Shown: piece after piece, positions 1-9,730 of the stretch
Numbering within the stretch: position 1 is the first letter of the stretch
How the letters are laid out: every line of letters starts with the position of its first letter
Origin: JAEUIV01 sp033763795
Lineage (GTDB): Bacteria > Planctomycetota > Phycisphaerae > Phycisphaerales > UBA1924
Direction: 5' to 3'
Length of the DNA: 64,000 bases
NCBI GenBank assembly: GCA_033763795.1
Contig: JANRJV010000013.1
Coordinates: forward strand, 68,543-132,542
Program-made: the position numbers and the translations under genes
Notes under the pieces: generated by a model
The model's input: only the letters and a program-made list of their open reading frames with translations
Database searches by the model: none
Told to the model about the DNA's origin: nothing

Positions 1-99
1 TTCGACATCGACCTCAGCCTCGTCCAGATCCCCGCTCCCTCCGCCGCGGCCCTCCTCGCCATGCTCCCCATGACCACGCGCCGCCGCCGCGCTCGCTGA
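1..99 (+). CDS. C-terminal end of a PEP-CTERM-like exported protein (5' truncated)
   Basis: Only the last 32 codons lie in the window, in frame 1, ending with TGA at 97-99. They read as a short polar stretch, the motif IPAP, a hydrophobic segment of about 12 residues and a basic end, RRRRAR. This three-part layout is that of PEP-CTERM sorting signals, with VPAP/IPAP in place of VPEP, as is common in planctomycetes. A very similar tail ends the protein at 41597-42250. Such tails are normally recognised by an exosortase and anchored or removed at the inner membrane; no exosortase gene is visible here. The function of the missing N-terminal part cannot be judged. Confidence 0.7.
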   Translation, partial: FDIDLSLVQIPAPSAAALLAMLPMTTRRRRAR

Positions 100-575
100 C
101 CACTCCGCACCTCGGCGGCCACGGGGCGAACGTTCCTCATTCGACCGCGCTCTTCCCACGACCTCTTTCTTCTCTCTCAGGCTCTCCCCGCGCGCACATC
201 CCGCGTCACTCGCTCGTCTCTCTCTTGCCCCCGCCCCCGGCCGCGTCATGCTCCACGCATGAACCCAGCCTCCAGCCCCCGTCTGGCCGGAAGACTCTCG
301 CCTGTCCCGCCCCACGCCGGAGCCCCACAGCTAGACCGACCGGTCTACGCGTGCGGCGCTCAGGCGTCTTGTGGTATTCTCGGAACCCGGGGCAGTTTGC
401 CGCATCTCATCATCGGGGCTTCCGTAGAGAAGTGTTGGCGGGCTAAGGAGTTACGCTATCGTGCCACGATCCCGTCCCTGAAGGTCGTAGGGGCGGGCAG
501 CGCTCGGCAGGATCATCGCAAGAGAGGGGTCGCTCGCGGCGCGAGCCTTGGCCCGTTTCCGCAGAAGAGGAACGC
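100..575. other. intergenic region, no gene recognised
   Basis: About 475 bases separate the truncated gene from the subtilase gene. Open frames present on the plus strand (for example 259-666) have no recognisable protein character and run into the subtilase gene in another frame. A weak promoter-like pair, TTGGCG (435-440) and TATCGT (457-462) with a 16-base spacer, could serve the subtilase. A short inverted repeat TAGACC-GACC-GGTCTA lies near 332-347. Neither is strong evidence. Confidence 0.4.
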
Positions 576-3500
576 ATGCAAGAGACTCAGCGATTCGTGC
601 GGCGTCTGCTTGTCGTCAGCGGACTGGCCGTGGGCGGTTTCGTTGCGCCGCGGTCGCACGCGGTGACGCTCGCGCCCTGGGCGAAGCCCGAGCACATCAA
701 CGAGATCAAGGCGCGGATGACGCCGCGGCCGGCCAACACCGCTGCGGCCGTCGGCGAGGTCGAGGTCGCGCGCTACACCACGCCGATCAGCACGATCCCG
801 ACGTTCCAGGACGAGCGGGAGTTCAACCCCGCCGACCGGGACTACGAGGTCCGGTGGAGCTATGTGCCCGACGGCACGGACCTGGAGCCCAGCCAGGCGA
901 CGGTGTTCCATCCGAACCCCGCCTTCAACACGCTGGGTCAGTTCCAGGATCCGATCGATCCGCAGGCTCAGCCCGGGCTGGTGGACGACTTCTCGAGCCG
1001 GCTCTTCGAGCGGCTCAACAACTTCCCCAGGCCCTACGGCTTCCAGGGCGACGGCGGGCAGGTCCGGTGGCAGACCATCGTGGCCAACGCCATCGACCGG
1101 TGGGAGGCGGTGAGCGGTCTGGACTTCGTCTTCCTGCCGGCGAACGTCGCCCCGATCGCCGACCAGCCCAACGCGGACAGCGGTGATGAGTGGGACCGGA
1201 CGGCCCCCGGGTACGTTCTGGCGAACGGCAACGTGGGCGACATCCGCATCGCGATGGTGACGCTCGATGGGCCGGCTGAGCCCGACGGCTCCGTGGGCGG
1301 CATCCTGGCGTACACCTACACGGGGCTGCCGGTCGGCGACGTGATCGACGACAACGACACGCCGGATGACACCACGGACGACATTCTGACGCTGGGATAT
1401 CCGGGGAACATCATCCTCGACGTCGACGAGAAGTGGAACGATCCGCTGACTCCGAACCTGTTCGCGTCGGTGATCGCGCGTGAGATCGGGTTCGCGCTGG
1501 GGCTGCTGCCCTCGTGCCCCAACTTCACGGTGACGAACATCCCGGCCAACTTCGAGCCCTACTCGCTGCTGCAGGCGCAGGGCGGCGTTCCCCCCGTTCT
1601 GGAGCCGTTCCCGCAGCTGTTCTTCACCGAGCCCCAGGAGGACGACATCCGAGCGGTGCAGTCGCTGTTCGGCGACGATCAGGAGACGTTCGGCGACGGC
1701 GGGACGGGCCCGCTGGGCAACACGACGACGTACAACGACGCGCGCGACATCGTGTACACGCCGCTGCCGCAGTCGAACGTGTTCGTGTACCAGCCGCACC
1801 TGGGGACGCCCGAGGACCAGTTCCCCGACGGTCCGACGCAGCTGAGCATCCACTACACGGGCGATATCGACACCTGGCGTCTGGGCGTGCCCGACGACGT
1901 GACGGCTGCGACGCTGCGCGTGACGGTCGTGCCGCGCGGCAACACGTTCCTGGTCAGCCCGTACCTGCTGGGTCCGGCGGAGCTTCCGGACGCGTTCGGC
2001 ATCTGCGACACGACGGCGGTGCCCACGGTGGTCGACAGCCGGGTGGCGCGGAACCTGCGGCTGGTGGTCGAGGCGTTCGACCCGTTCACGAACGTGCTGG
2101 TGACGCTGGACGACCAGAACATCGGGACGTTCGGCGAGGGCGAGAGCACCGAGCTGGCGGTGACGACGGGGACGTACTACATCTCCGTGCAGGGGAGCGA
2201 TCCCGGTTCGGACGTGCAGTTCTACGACATCGACATCCGCGTCGAGACTCCCGACATCGATACGGGCGTGGACGCGCAGCAGTACCTGTCGGCGATCGAC
2301 GTCGGCGCGTTCCGGGACGAGGGGTTGTTCGGCGGCTCCGTGACGATCGGTTCGGTCGACGGGCAGCATCCGTCGGCGGCTCACGAGGCGTTCACGGGGC
2401 GTCTGGACGACCAGATCAGCTGGCCGGGCGTCGAGCCCGCGGTGACCACTTCCAGCAGCCACGCGACGAGCGTGCTGGCGGTGGCGGCGGGTGCGAGCCT
2501 GGCTCCCGATCCCTTCGAGGGCGTGGCGCCCGAGGCGAACCTGGCGTCGGCGGCGGTGGCGACGACGGTGTATCAGGACGGGACGTTCGCGGTGGGCAAG
2601 ACGGCGCTGTACTTCGCGCTGTACGGGCTGACGGACCCGACGCTGTCGGCGTCGCTGGGTCTGGAGGCGCCGGTCGACGTGGTTCTGAGCACGTGGAACG
2701 CAGGCGGCCGGGCGACGACGGGCGAGGACGCCATCACGCAGGCGTACGACTCGGCGGCGTTCGAGACGCAGACGCTGATGGTGGTCGCGGCCGGCAACCA
2801 GGGCCAGGTCGAAGGCAACACGCAGTGCAACCCGGCGGCGGACCCTGACGCGCCGGGCGCGGACTTCCTCGGATCGGGCACGATCCAGCCGCCGGCGACC
2901 GGGCTCAACGTGCTGTCGGTGGGCGCTGTCGGGTTTGTCGACCCGGTGCAGTCGCCCGACGAGTTTGCCGACCAGGAATTGGTCACGGCGAACTTCAGCA
3001 GCCGAGGCCCGATCGATTCGGTGCGGTTCACGGCCGGTGACGACGTGGTTGTCGAGAACACGCGCTCGGGCGTGGACATCGTGGCGCCGGGCACGGGAAC
3101 GGTGGTCATCCCCGTTGATTTCTCGACGGGCGGACTCGACCCTTGCGACTATCCGGGTAATACGCCCACCAGCTTCGTGAACGTGCCGGGCATCGCGGTC
3201 GGCGAGGATCCGGATGCGCCGGTGACGGTCGACGCGTTCCGGCTCGTGCAGGGCTCAAGCGTTGCGGCGGGGCTTGTGGCGGGCGGCGCGGCGCTGCTGA
3301 TCGACGCCGGCCGCGCGCAGGACCCCCCGCTGAGCACGCATCCCTCGGTGATCAAGGCGGTGCTTCTGAACGGGGCCGTCAAGCTGGAAGGGTGGACAAA
3401 CCAGGGCGACCTTCCGGGCCGGCCCCAGGATCAGCGGGACGGTTTCGACCGGAACCCCGAGCTGGAAGCCGACCCCAACTCTGATGCGCCGCGCGTGTAC

Positions 3501-4793
3501 CGCCTGGAGGCGGATTCGGATACTCCGCTGGACCTTGTGCAGGGAGCCGGGGTGCTGAACCTGCGGCGTTCGCTGGAGAACTATCTGACGGGGTATCCGC
3601 CGGCGACGCCGCCTCAGGCGGACTTTGATGGTCCGACGATCAACCCGAGCGTGACCGACCCGGCCGTTCCCACGATTCGCTCGCCGGACGATGCAAGCGG
3701 TCAGGGCGGCGGTGGTGGTGGTGGTGGTGGTGGTGGTGGTGGCTCGCAGTCGCGCGGGGTCGCGCCGCCCGAACCTTCGGCCCCCAAGCCCACGCCCAGC
3801 GCGGCGCAGATGCGTGCGCGGATGGAGGCGGTGCGCGGTGAGGTGGACACGGGCACATATCTGGGCCGCTCGCAGCAGACGTACAACCAGAAGGATCCCG
3901 ACCTGCGCAATCCGTCCGGTTTCCCGGGTACAGGCGTGGTCACGACGCCGCGGACTCCGGTGCCGATCGATCAGCTTGGCGGCGGAAACCCCGGGAACCC
4001 CGGGAACCCCAACAACCCCAACAATCCGAACAATCCCAACACGCCGCCGCCGCCGCTGCCCGAGCAGGGCGTTTCGCCGCGGCAGATCGCGCCGATCTTC
4101 GTCGATCCGATCGGCTGGGACGATGCGAACATCGATCAGCGGACGCCCAACGTGGGCGGGGCCGCGGGGACGCCCGAAGGGTTCATTGATTACATCATCA
4201 ATGTGCCCCTGCTTCCGGAGCGTCCGGACCCTGCGAACCCCGGCGGGACGGCTCTGCCGGCGGACGAGCTGACGGTGACGCTGTGCTGGATGCGGACGTA
4301 CACGCTGCGTTCGCGCAACTTCTCCGATCCGAACAACCCGGTGATCGGCGACATCCTGGCGCTTGAACTGGAGGATCTGAACCTCGAGCTCTATCCGTGC
4401 GACTCGCTGGGCAACATCCCGCCCGGAGCGACGCCGATCCGCTCGTCGGTCGCGGAGCTGAGCACGACGGAGCACATCTTCACTCGAATCCCGCAGTCAA
4501 GCCTCTACCTGATCCGCGTGCGTTGGGAGGGGACGGATTATGACGCGGGTCAGAACCAGCCTTTGGCCGAGCAGCGGTACGGGATCGCGTGGCGCGTGGA
4601 CTTCTCGCCGCGGACGTCGGCGCTGCGGCCGGCGACGCTGACGGACCTGACGCGGTCGCTGACGGCGTACGGCTCCGAGGTCGGACATCCGCGGTACAAC
4701 GTTCCGGCGGACTTCACGACCGACGGGAGCGTCGACTGGCAGGACATCATCACGATCCTTCGAAACTGGTCTGGTGAGGTCGGGCCGGAATGA
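576..4793 (+). CDS. secreted subtilisin-like serine protease with degenerate matrixin-like domain and dockerin-like C terminus
   Basis: 1405 residues. AGAGG at 566-570 sits 5 bases before the ATG, and the N terminus is a signal peptide (MQETQRFVRRLLVVSG...). Residues about 160-370 resemble a matrixin-type zinc protease (W..A...W..VSGLDF, GDIRIA, DDIRAVQSLFG near the end), but the zinc site reads AREIGFALGL (301-310), so HExxH is lost and this part is probably inactive. Residues about 590-920 are a peptidase S8 domain with all catalytic positions: Asp595, His629 (SSHATS), Asn741 (AAGNQGQ) and Ser895 (GSSVAAG). A 13-glycine run (1044-1056) and a later NPG/NPN-rich stretch act as linkers to a C-terminal beta-rich domain. 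The protein ends in a dockerin-like motif (DGSVDWQDIITILRNW). Likely an extracellular or surface protease. The subtilase assignment is firm; the substrate is unknown. Confidence 0.85.
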   Translation: MQETQRFVRRLLVVSGLAVGGFVAPRSHAVTLAPWAKPEHINEIKARMTPRPANTAAAVGEVEVARYTTPISTIPTFQDEREFNPADRDYEVRWSYVPDGTDLEPSQATVFHPNPAFNTLGQFQDPIDPQAQPGLVDDFSSRLFERLNNFPRPYGFQGDGGQVRWQTIVANAIDRWEAVSGLDFVFLPANVAPIADQPNADSGDEWDRTAPGYVLANGNVGDIRIAMVTLDGPAEPDGSVGGILAYTYTGLPVGDVIDDNDTPDDTTDDILTLGYPGNIILDVDEKWNDPLTPNLFASVIAREIGFALGLLPSCPNFTVTNIPANFEPYSLLQAQGGVPPVLEPFPQLFFTEPQEDDIRAVQSLFGDDQETFGDGGTGPLGNTTTYNDARDIVYTPLPQSNVFVYQPHLGTPEDQFPDGPTQLSIHYTGDIDTWRLGVPDDVTAATLRVTVVPRGNTFLVSPYLLGPAELPDAFGICDTTAVPTVVDSRVARNLRLVVEAFDPFTNVLVTLDDQNIGTFGEGESTELAVTTGTYYISVQGSDPGSDVQFYDIDIRVETPDIDTGVDAQQYLSAIDVGAFRDEGLFGGSVTIGSVDGQHPSAAHEAFTGRLDDQISWPGVEPAVTTSSSHATSVLAVAAGASLAPDPFEGVAPEANLASAAVATTVYQDGTFAVGKTALYFALYGLTDPTLSASLGLEAPVDVVLSTWNAGGRATTGEDAITQAYDSAAFETQTLMVVAAGNQGQVEGNTQCNPAADPDAPGADFLGSGTIQPPATGLNVLSVGAVGFVDPVQSPDEFADQELVTANFSSRGPIDSVRFTAGDDVVVENTRSGVDIVAPGTGTVVIPVDFSTGGLDPCDYPGNTPTSFVNVPGIAVGEDPDAPVTVDAFRLVQGSSVAAGLVAGGAALLIDAGRAQDPPLSTHPSVIKAVLLNGAVKLEGWTNQGDLPGRPQDQRDGFDRNPELEADPNSDAPRVYRLEADSDTPLDLVQGAGVLNLRRSLENYLTGYPPATPPQADFDGPTINPSVTDPAVPTIRSPDDASGQGGGGGGGGGGGGGSQSRGVAPPEPSAPKPTPSAAQMRARMEAVRGEVDTGTYLGRSQQTYNQKDPDLRNPSGFPGTGVVTTPRTPVPIDQLGGGNPGNPGNPNNPNNPNNPNTPPPPLPEQGVSPRQIAPIFVDPIGWDDANIDQRTPNVGGAAGTPEGFIDYIINVPLLPERPDPANPGGTALPADELTVTLCWMRTYTLRSRNFSDPNNPVIGDILALELEDLNLELYPCDSLGNIPPGATPIRSSVAELSTTEHIFTRIPQSSLYLIRVRWEGTDYDAGQNQPLAEQRYGIAWRVDFSPRTSALRPATLTDLTRSLTAYGSEVGHPRYNVPADFTTDGSVDWQDIITILRNWSGEVGPE
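3705..3743 (+). repeat. GGT/GGC triplet repeat encoding 13 glycines
   Basis: Thirteen consecutive glycine codons, mostly GGT, lie inside the subtilase gene. As a pure triplet microsatellite, length changes would stay in frame and alter only a flexible hinge between the protease core and the C-terminal region. Confidence 0.85.
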
Positions 4794-4824
4794 TTCCGGG
4801 CGGTTGAATGCGGAGCTGACCGAA

Positions 4825-4854
4825 GGGCGGGGCGAGAGCGTCCCGCCCGTTTTC
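4825..4854 (+). terminator. rho-independent terminator after the subtilase gene
   Basis: GGGCGGGG (4825-4832) pairs with TCCCGCCC (4841-4848) around an 8-base loop and is followed by GTTTTC. It begins 32 bases after the subtilase stop and ends before the next start codon. Confidence 0.7.
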
Positions 4855-4881
4855 ATGGGCGCGGCTCGGTAGGCTGCGCGG

Positions 4882-7294
4882 ATGATCCGCAAGATGCTTT
4901 CTCTGGTGCGTTGGTCGATCGGGCTGGCGTTGGTGGCGGTGGTGGCGGGGGCGGTGAGCGTGCGGGCGGTGCTGGTGGGGTCGCTGGCGCGCGAGAGCGG
5001 CGTGGCGCGGGTCGAGGGGCTGGGCGGGGGCGTGCGCGTGGAGCGGGACGCGCGGGGCGTGGCGGTGATCACGGCGGAGTCGGGGTCGCTGGAAGATGCG
5101 CTGGCGGCGCAGGGGTTTGTGCACGCGCAGGAGCGGTTCTTCCAGATGGATCTGCTTCGGCGACGTGCTGCCGGGGAGCTGGCGGCGCTGGTGGGGCCGG
5201 CGGCGCTGGATCAGGACCGGGCGGTACGGGTGTACCGGTTCCGTGAGGTGGCGCGGGGCGTGGTGGAGCGGATGCCGGCGGAGACGCTGGGGTGGCTGGA
5301 GGCGTATGCGCGGGGAGTGAACGCGGGGCTTGCGGATCTTGGGGTGCGGCCGCCGGAGTACGTGGTGCTGCGGCGGAGGCCGGCGGCGTGGTCGGCGGAG
5401 GACTGCGTGCTGGCGGCGCTGGCGATGCACGAGAGTCTGTCGCTTGCGAAGGAGTTTGAGGGTCAGTTTGATCGGGTGGCGGGTACGCGGGGCGAGGCGT
5501 TCGCGGAGTTCGTGTTCCCGGAGACGACGCGGTTCGATGCGCCGATGGTGGGCGCGGGGGGCGATCCGGACGGGCCGGGGGCGGTGCCGGGCGAGCCTGA
5601 GGTGCGGGGCGGGGGCGGGGGCGGGGGGAGAGGCAGGAGGAGAGGCAGGGGCGGTCGTGCGGGGGCCGGCGCCGGGGTCGAACAACTGGGCGGTGAGCGG
5701 TGCGCGGACGCGGGACGGGCGGGCGATTCTTGCGAACGACATGCACCTGCGGATCATGACGCCGCCGCCGTGGTTCCGCGTGCAGCTCAACTGGGGGAAG
5801 GGACGGTTTGCGGCGGGGGTGTCGCTGCCGGGGTGTCCGGGGGTGATCGCGGGGAGCAACGGGCGGGTGGCGTGGGGGTTCACGAACCTGACGGGCGACT
5901 GCGAGGACTTCATCCGCGTGCGGACGGACGCGGAGGGGCGGCGATACCGCTTCGGGCCGGGCGCGGAGGACTACGAGGCGTTCGGTTCGATCGTGGAGCG
6001 GATCGAGGTCGCGGGCGGCCCGGCGGAGGAGCTGGTGCTGAGGACGACGCGGTGGGGCGTCGTGACGGGGAAATCGTGGGACGGCGCGCCGCTGGTGCTG
6101 CGGTGGCCCGCGCTGGATCCCGAGACGGTGAACCTGCGGATCCTGGGGATCATCGGCGCGCAGACGCTCGAGGAGGCGGTGGAGTGCGCGCGGGGGTGGT
6201 GGGGACCGCCTCAGAACTGCGTGATGGCGGATGCGACGGGCCGGGTGGCGTGGGTGGTGACGGGGTGGATCCCGGAGCGGCGCGGGTTCGACGGTCGGCG
6301 GCACGCGGACTGGTCGGCGGAGGGCGTGGGGTGGGCCGGGCCTGTTGATGAGGCGAAGCGGCCGGTGGTTCTGGATCCGGCGGACGGCGTTGTGTTCACG
6401 GCGAACGCGCGGCCCACGGGGCTGGAGGCGGCGCGGGTGCTGGGGCGGTGCTGGTCGATGGGTGATCGCGCGGGGCGGATCGCTGAGGTGCTGCGGGGCG
6501 GCGCGGGCCTGACTGAGCGGGACATGCTGGCGCTGCAGCTTGATACGCGCACGCCGGCGATGGACTTCTATCGCGATGTGCTGCTGGGGGCGGTGGGGGA
6601 GTCGGAGACTGACGCGGAGCTTGCGGCGGCGCGGCGGGCGGCGGCGGAATGGAACGGTCGCGCGGATGCGGAGTCGGTCGGGTTCCGCGTGCTGGCGCGT
6701 TTTCGCGGCGTGCTGACGGAACGGCTGGAGCGGGCGGTGCTGGGCGGGGCGGGGGGCGACGGCGGGGCGAACTACTGGTGGCTGCAGGACGACGAGATGT
6801 TCATGCGAGTGCTGGAGGAGAGGCCCGCGTGGGTGCTGGCGCGGATGCGTGAGTCATCGTGGGAGGGGGCGATCCGCGGGACGCTGCGGCGCTCGCTGGG
6901 CCGGGCGTCGAATGAGGCGGAGCGCTATCCGGCGGATTGGACGTGGGGGCGATCCAACCGCGTGCGGTTCCAGCATCCACTGTCGCTGGCCGTGCCGTGG
7001 CTCGGGCGGGTGCTGGACATGCCGGCGGAAGAGCAGGCGGGGCACGTGATGGCGGTGCGGGTGGCGGGGCCGACGTTCGGGGCGAGCGAGAGGCTCGTGG
7101 TGAGCCCGGGTCGGGAAGAGGACGGAATCCTGCACATGCCGGGCGGGCAGTCCGGGCACTTTCTTTCGCGGCATTACCGGGACGGGCAGGGGGCGTGGCT
7201 GCGGGGCGAGGCGACGGCGCTGCTGGCGGGGCCGGTGGTGAGCGGGTTCCGGCTGGAGCCGGCGGGTGCGCGCGGGCGCGGGCCGGGGGGTTAG
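4882..7294 (+). CDS. penicillin acylase family protein (N-terminal nucleophile hydrolase), interrupted by an apparent +1 frameshift
   Basis: The N-terminal part (frame 1, from ATG 4882) has a signal anchor and a penicillin-acylase alpha-chain region (DALAAQGFVHAQERFFQMDLLRRRAAGEL). The rest, including the autocatalytic beta-chain start with its nucleophile Ser (codon 5678-5680, in GSNNWAVSG) and the following substrate-pocket region (NDMHL, NWG, GVIAGSNGRVAWGFTN), is in frame 2 and runs to TAG 7292-7294. The switch must fall between about 5600 and 5670, in the spacer-peptide region, where the DNA is a run of G tracts (5606-5628) followed by an imperfect 12-base tandem repeat (5629-5652). One extra or missing base would restore a protein of about 800 residues. 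It may be a sequencing error, a real frameshift mutation or, less likely, recoding. These enzymes hydrolyse amide bonds of beta-lactams, acyl-homoserine lactones or related compounds; the substrate cannot be told. Its tail overlaps rlmN's. Confidence 0.75.
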
Positions 7295-8493
7295 CCGGCG
7301 CGTTTTTCGTGGCGGAGCTGGCCGCAGGCGGCGGCGATGTCTCGGCCTCGGCTTGCTCGGATGTGAGCGTTGATGCGGGCGCGGCGGAGGATGTCCTGGA
7401 ACTGGCGGACGTCCTCGGTCCGGGGCCTGTTGAAAGGCATGCCGCGGACCTCGTTGTAGCGGATGATGTTGACGTTGGCGCGGAGGCGGCGCGCGAGGGT
7501 TGCGAGCTGCTCGGCGTGCTCGGGCCGATCGTTGACGCCGCCCAGCAGGGTGTATTCGAGCGTGATCTCGCGGCCGGTCTTGTTGAACCACTTGTCGCAG
7601 GCGCCGAGGAGGGCGTCGATGGTGGTGTACTCGGCCCAGGGGATGAGGGTGCGGCGGATGTCGTCGGTGGGGGCGTGGAGGGAGAGGGCGAGGGTGACGG
7701 GGAGGTCGAACTCCTCGGCGAGGCGCTCGATTGCCTGAGGAAGTCCCACGGTGCTGATGGTGATCTTGCGGGCGCTGATGCCCAGGCCCCAGGGGGCGGC
7801 GAGGGTGCGGATGGCGCGGGTGACGTTGGCGAAGTTCGAGAGGGGCTCGCCCATTCCCATGAAGACGACGTTGGTGATGCGTTCAACGCCCGGCATGCGG
7901 GCGAGGCGCCAGACCTGCTCGATGATGCGGGCGGCGGAGAGGTTGCTGTCGAGGCCGCCGATGCCCGAGGCGCAGAAGCGGCAACCCACGGGGCAGCCGA
8001 CCTGCGATGAGATGCAGGCGGTCTTGCGTGCGAAGTCGCCCTTGCCGCCCTCGGCGTCTTCGTCGTAGTCGGCGGGGATCATCACGCACTCTGTCTCGTA
8101 GAGCTTGGTGGCCTGCGCGGGCTGGCTGGCGACGGGGAGCGAGAGCGCGGGCGGGGCGGCGGGCGCGGACGCGGCGTCGGGGGTGCTCGCGGCGGGCGGT
8201 TCAGAGGGAGCAAGGGGCATGGCCGCGTCGTGCCAGCGGATGAGGAGCTTCTGCGTGCCGTCGGTGGCCTGCTGGTGGGCGACGATGTCTCCGGAGAGGA
8301 AGGTCATGTCGCGGGCGAGCTGGGCGCGCTCGGCGGGCCTGAGGTTTGTCATGAGGTCGGGCTGTATGACGCCCTTTTTGTAGATCCAGTCGAGGATCTG
8401 GGGAGCGCGGAAGGCGGGCCAACCGCGCTCGGCGCACCATGCGCGGAGCGACTCCGGTGTGTGGGAGAAGATGTGGTTTTCGGGGTGCTTCAC
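7291..8493 (-). CDS. rlmN: 23S rRNA (adenine(2503)-C(2))-methyltransferase RlmN
   Basis: 400 residues, GTG start. Radical-SAM enzyme that methylates A2503 of 23S rRNA and often A37 of some tRNAs. The iron-sulfur motif CxxxCxxC is seen in GCPVGCRFCASG, about residues 167-174. Other family blocks include GMGEPLSNF, RKITISTVGLP, LALSLHAP, IEYTLL-like EYTLLGGVND and the C-terminal CGQL with the methyl-carrying Cys. Residues about 89-129 are an Ala/Pro/Ser-rich insertion just before LYETECVMIP, not present in typical RlmN. The stop codon overlaps the stop of the convergent acylase gene (shared bases TTAG). Confidence 0.93.
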   Translation of the reverse strand: MKHPENHIFSHTPESLRAWCAERGWPAFRAPQILDWIYKKGVIQPDLMTNLRPAERAQLARDMTFLSGDIVAHQQATDGTQKLLIRWHDAAMPLAPSEPPAASTPDAASAPAAPPALSLPVASQPAQATKLYETECVMIPADYDEDAEGGKGDFARKTACISSQVGCPVGCRFCASGIGGLDSNLSAARIIEQVWRLARMPGVERITNVVFMGMGEPLSNFANVTRAIRTLAAPWGLGISARKITISTVGLPQAIERLAEEFDLPVTLALSLHAPTDDIRRTLIPWAEYTTIDALLGACDKWFNKTGREITLEYTLLGGVNDRPEHAEQLATLARRLRANVNIIRYNEVRGMPFNRPRTEDVRQFQDILRRARINAHIRASRGRDIAAACGQLRHEKRAG

Positions 8494-8584
8494 GGGAGGT
8501 GGAACGATAGCCGGGGCGCGGCTTGGGGGGCGGCGGCGCGAGGGGCGGAGTGAGCGGTCGTGATGAAGCGGGGGCGGGCGTGCG

Positions 8585-9622
8585 TCAACGCGTGAGGCCC
8601 ACTGTGAGGGGGACCGAGCCGTAGAGCTCGGTGGTGATGACCGGAGCGCTGACGCGGATGCGTCGTCCCTCGGGGTCGACGCCGCGTTCGCGCATCATTT
8701 TCTTGAGGGTGGTTGGGATGTTGAACTCGGTGTCTTCCTCGAAGATGTCGCGAAGCTCGATGGTTCCGCCGAAACGGCTGATGAGGGTTCGGCAGAGCTC
8801 TGCGACGAGGTCTTCGGGGGCGCTGGCGCCGGCGGTGACGAGGACGGTCTCGTGTCCCTGGAGGACTCCCTGCGGGAGTTCGGAGACGTCGTCGATGAGG
8901 ACGGCGGGGACGCCGGCGTTGCGGGAAATCTCAGTGAGTCGGACGCTGTTGGAGGAGTTCTTGGAGCCTATGACGAGGACGAGGTCGCACTCGGGGGCGA
9001 TCTGCCTGACGGCGTGCTGGCGGTTGGTGGTGGCGTAGCAGATGTCGCCGCCCGGCGGCTCCTTGATGTTGGGGAAGGCGCGCTTGAGAGCGGAGATGAT
9101 GACGTCGGCGTCGTCGGTGCTGAGCGTGGTCTGGGTGAGGTAGGCGAGCTTGTTGGGATCTCTGATGGTGAGATTCGGGATGTCGGCGGGGGATTCGACG
9201 ACCTGGATGGCGTCGGGGGCTTCGCCGCGGGTGCCCTGCACTTCCTGGTGGTTGGCGTGTCCGACGAGGAGGATCTGGTAGCCCTGTCGGGCGTAGCGGA
9301 TGGCCTCCATGTGGACCTTGGTGACGAGCGGGCATGTGGCGTCGATGGCGCGCAGGCGGCGGTCGGCGGCGACCTGGCGCACGGCGGGGGATACGCCGTG
9401 GGCGCTGAAGACGACGATGCACCCTTCGGGGACCTCGGCGACGTCTTCGACGAAGGCGACGCCGCGGGCTTTGAATCGTTCGACGACGTGCTTGTTGTGG
9501 ACGATCTCGTGGAAGACGTAGATGGGCTCGCCCGGGCAGAGGTCGAGGAGCTGATCGACGACGTCGATGGCCATGTGGACGCCGGCGCAGAAGCCTCTGG
9601 GGTTGGCGAGGAGGATCTTCAT
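8585..9622 (-). CDS. ispH: 4-hydroxy-3-methylbut-2-enyl diphosphate reductase IspH (LytB)
   Basis: 345 residues. The start at 9622 gives the canonical N terminus MKILLANPRGFCAGV; the frame stays open far upstream but that part has no protein character. Last step of the MEP pathway, giving IPP and DMAPP. The three iron-sulfur cysteines are in GFCAGV, DATCPLV and DICYATTNRQ. HEIVHNKHVV, TQTTLS and GSKNSSNS are also conserved. Divergently transcribed from the hpnCDE squalene operon, 108 bases away, so precursor supply and use are neighbours. Confidence 0.95.
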   Translation of the reverse strand: MKILLANPRGFCAGVHMAIDVVDQLLDLCPGEPIYVFHEIVHNKHVVERFKARGVAFVEDVAEVPEGCIVVFSAHGVSPAVRQVAADRRLRAIDATCPLVTKVHMEAIRYARQGYQILLVGHANHQEVQGTRGEAPDAIQVVESPADIPNLTIRDPNKLAYLTQTTLSTDDADVIISALKRAFPNIKEPPGGDICYATTNRQHAVRQIAPECDLVLVIGSKNSSNSVRLTEISRNAGVPAVLIDDVSELPQGVLQGHETVLVTAGASAPEDLVAELCRTLISRFGGTIELRDIFEEDTEFNIPTTLKKMMRERGVDPEGRRIRVSAPVITTELYGSVPLTVGLTR

Positions 9623-9730
9623 GTTGGAGTTGGTCCTGATCGTGCGAGGGTGGACGGGGAACGATAGCCGACCGGCGGGGCGGGGCGAGGTGTTCGGGCG
9701 GCGGGGGGCGTTGCGGGGTACGCTCGGGAT

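Noticed and set aside
259..666. 135-codon plus-strand frame before the subtilase
   Set aside because: No ribosome binding site or protein-like composition, and it overlaps the subtilase start in a different frame.
513..2462. 650-codon open frame on the minus strand
   Set aside because: Antisense to the subtilase, Arg/Val/His-rich, no start signal, no conserved motif.
5600..5670. Programmed ribosomal frameshift in the acylase
   Set aside because: No slippery heptamer with a matching pseudoknot or internal Shine-Dalgarno at proper spacing could be shown; error or mutation is simpler.
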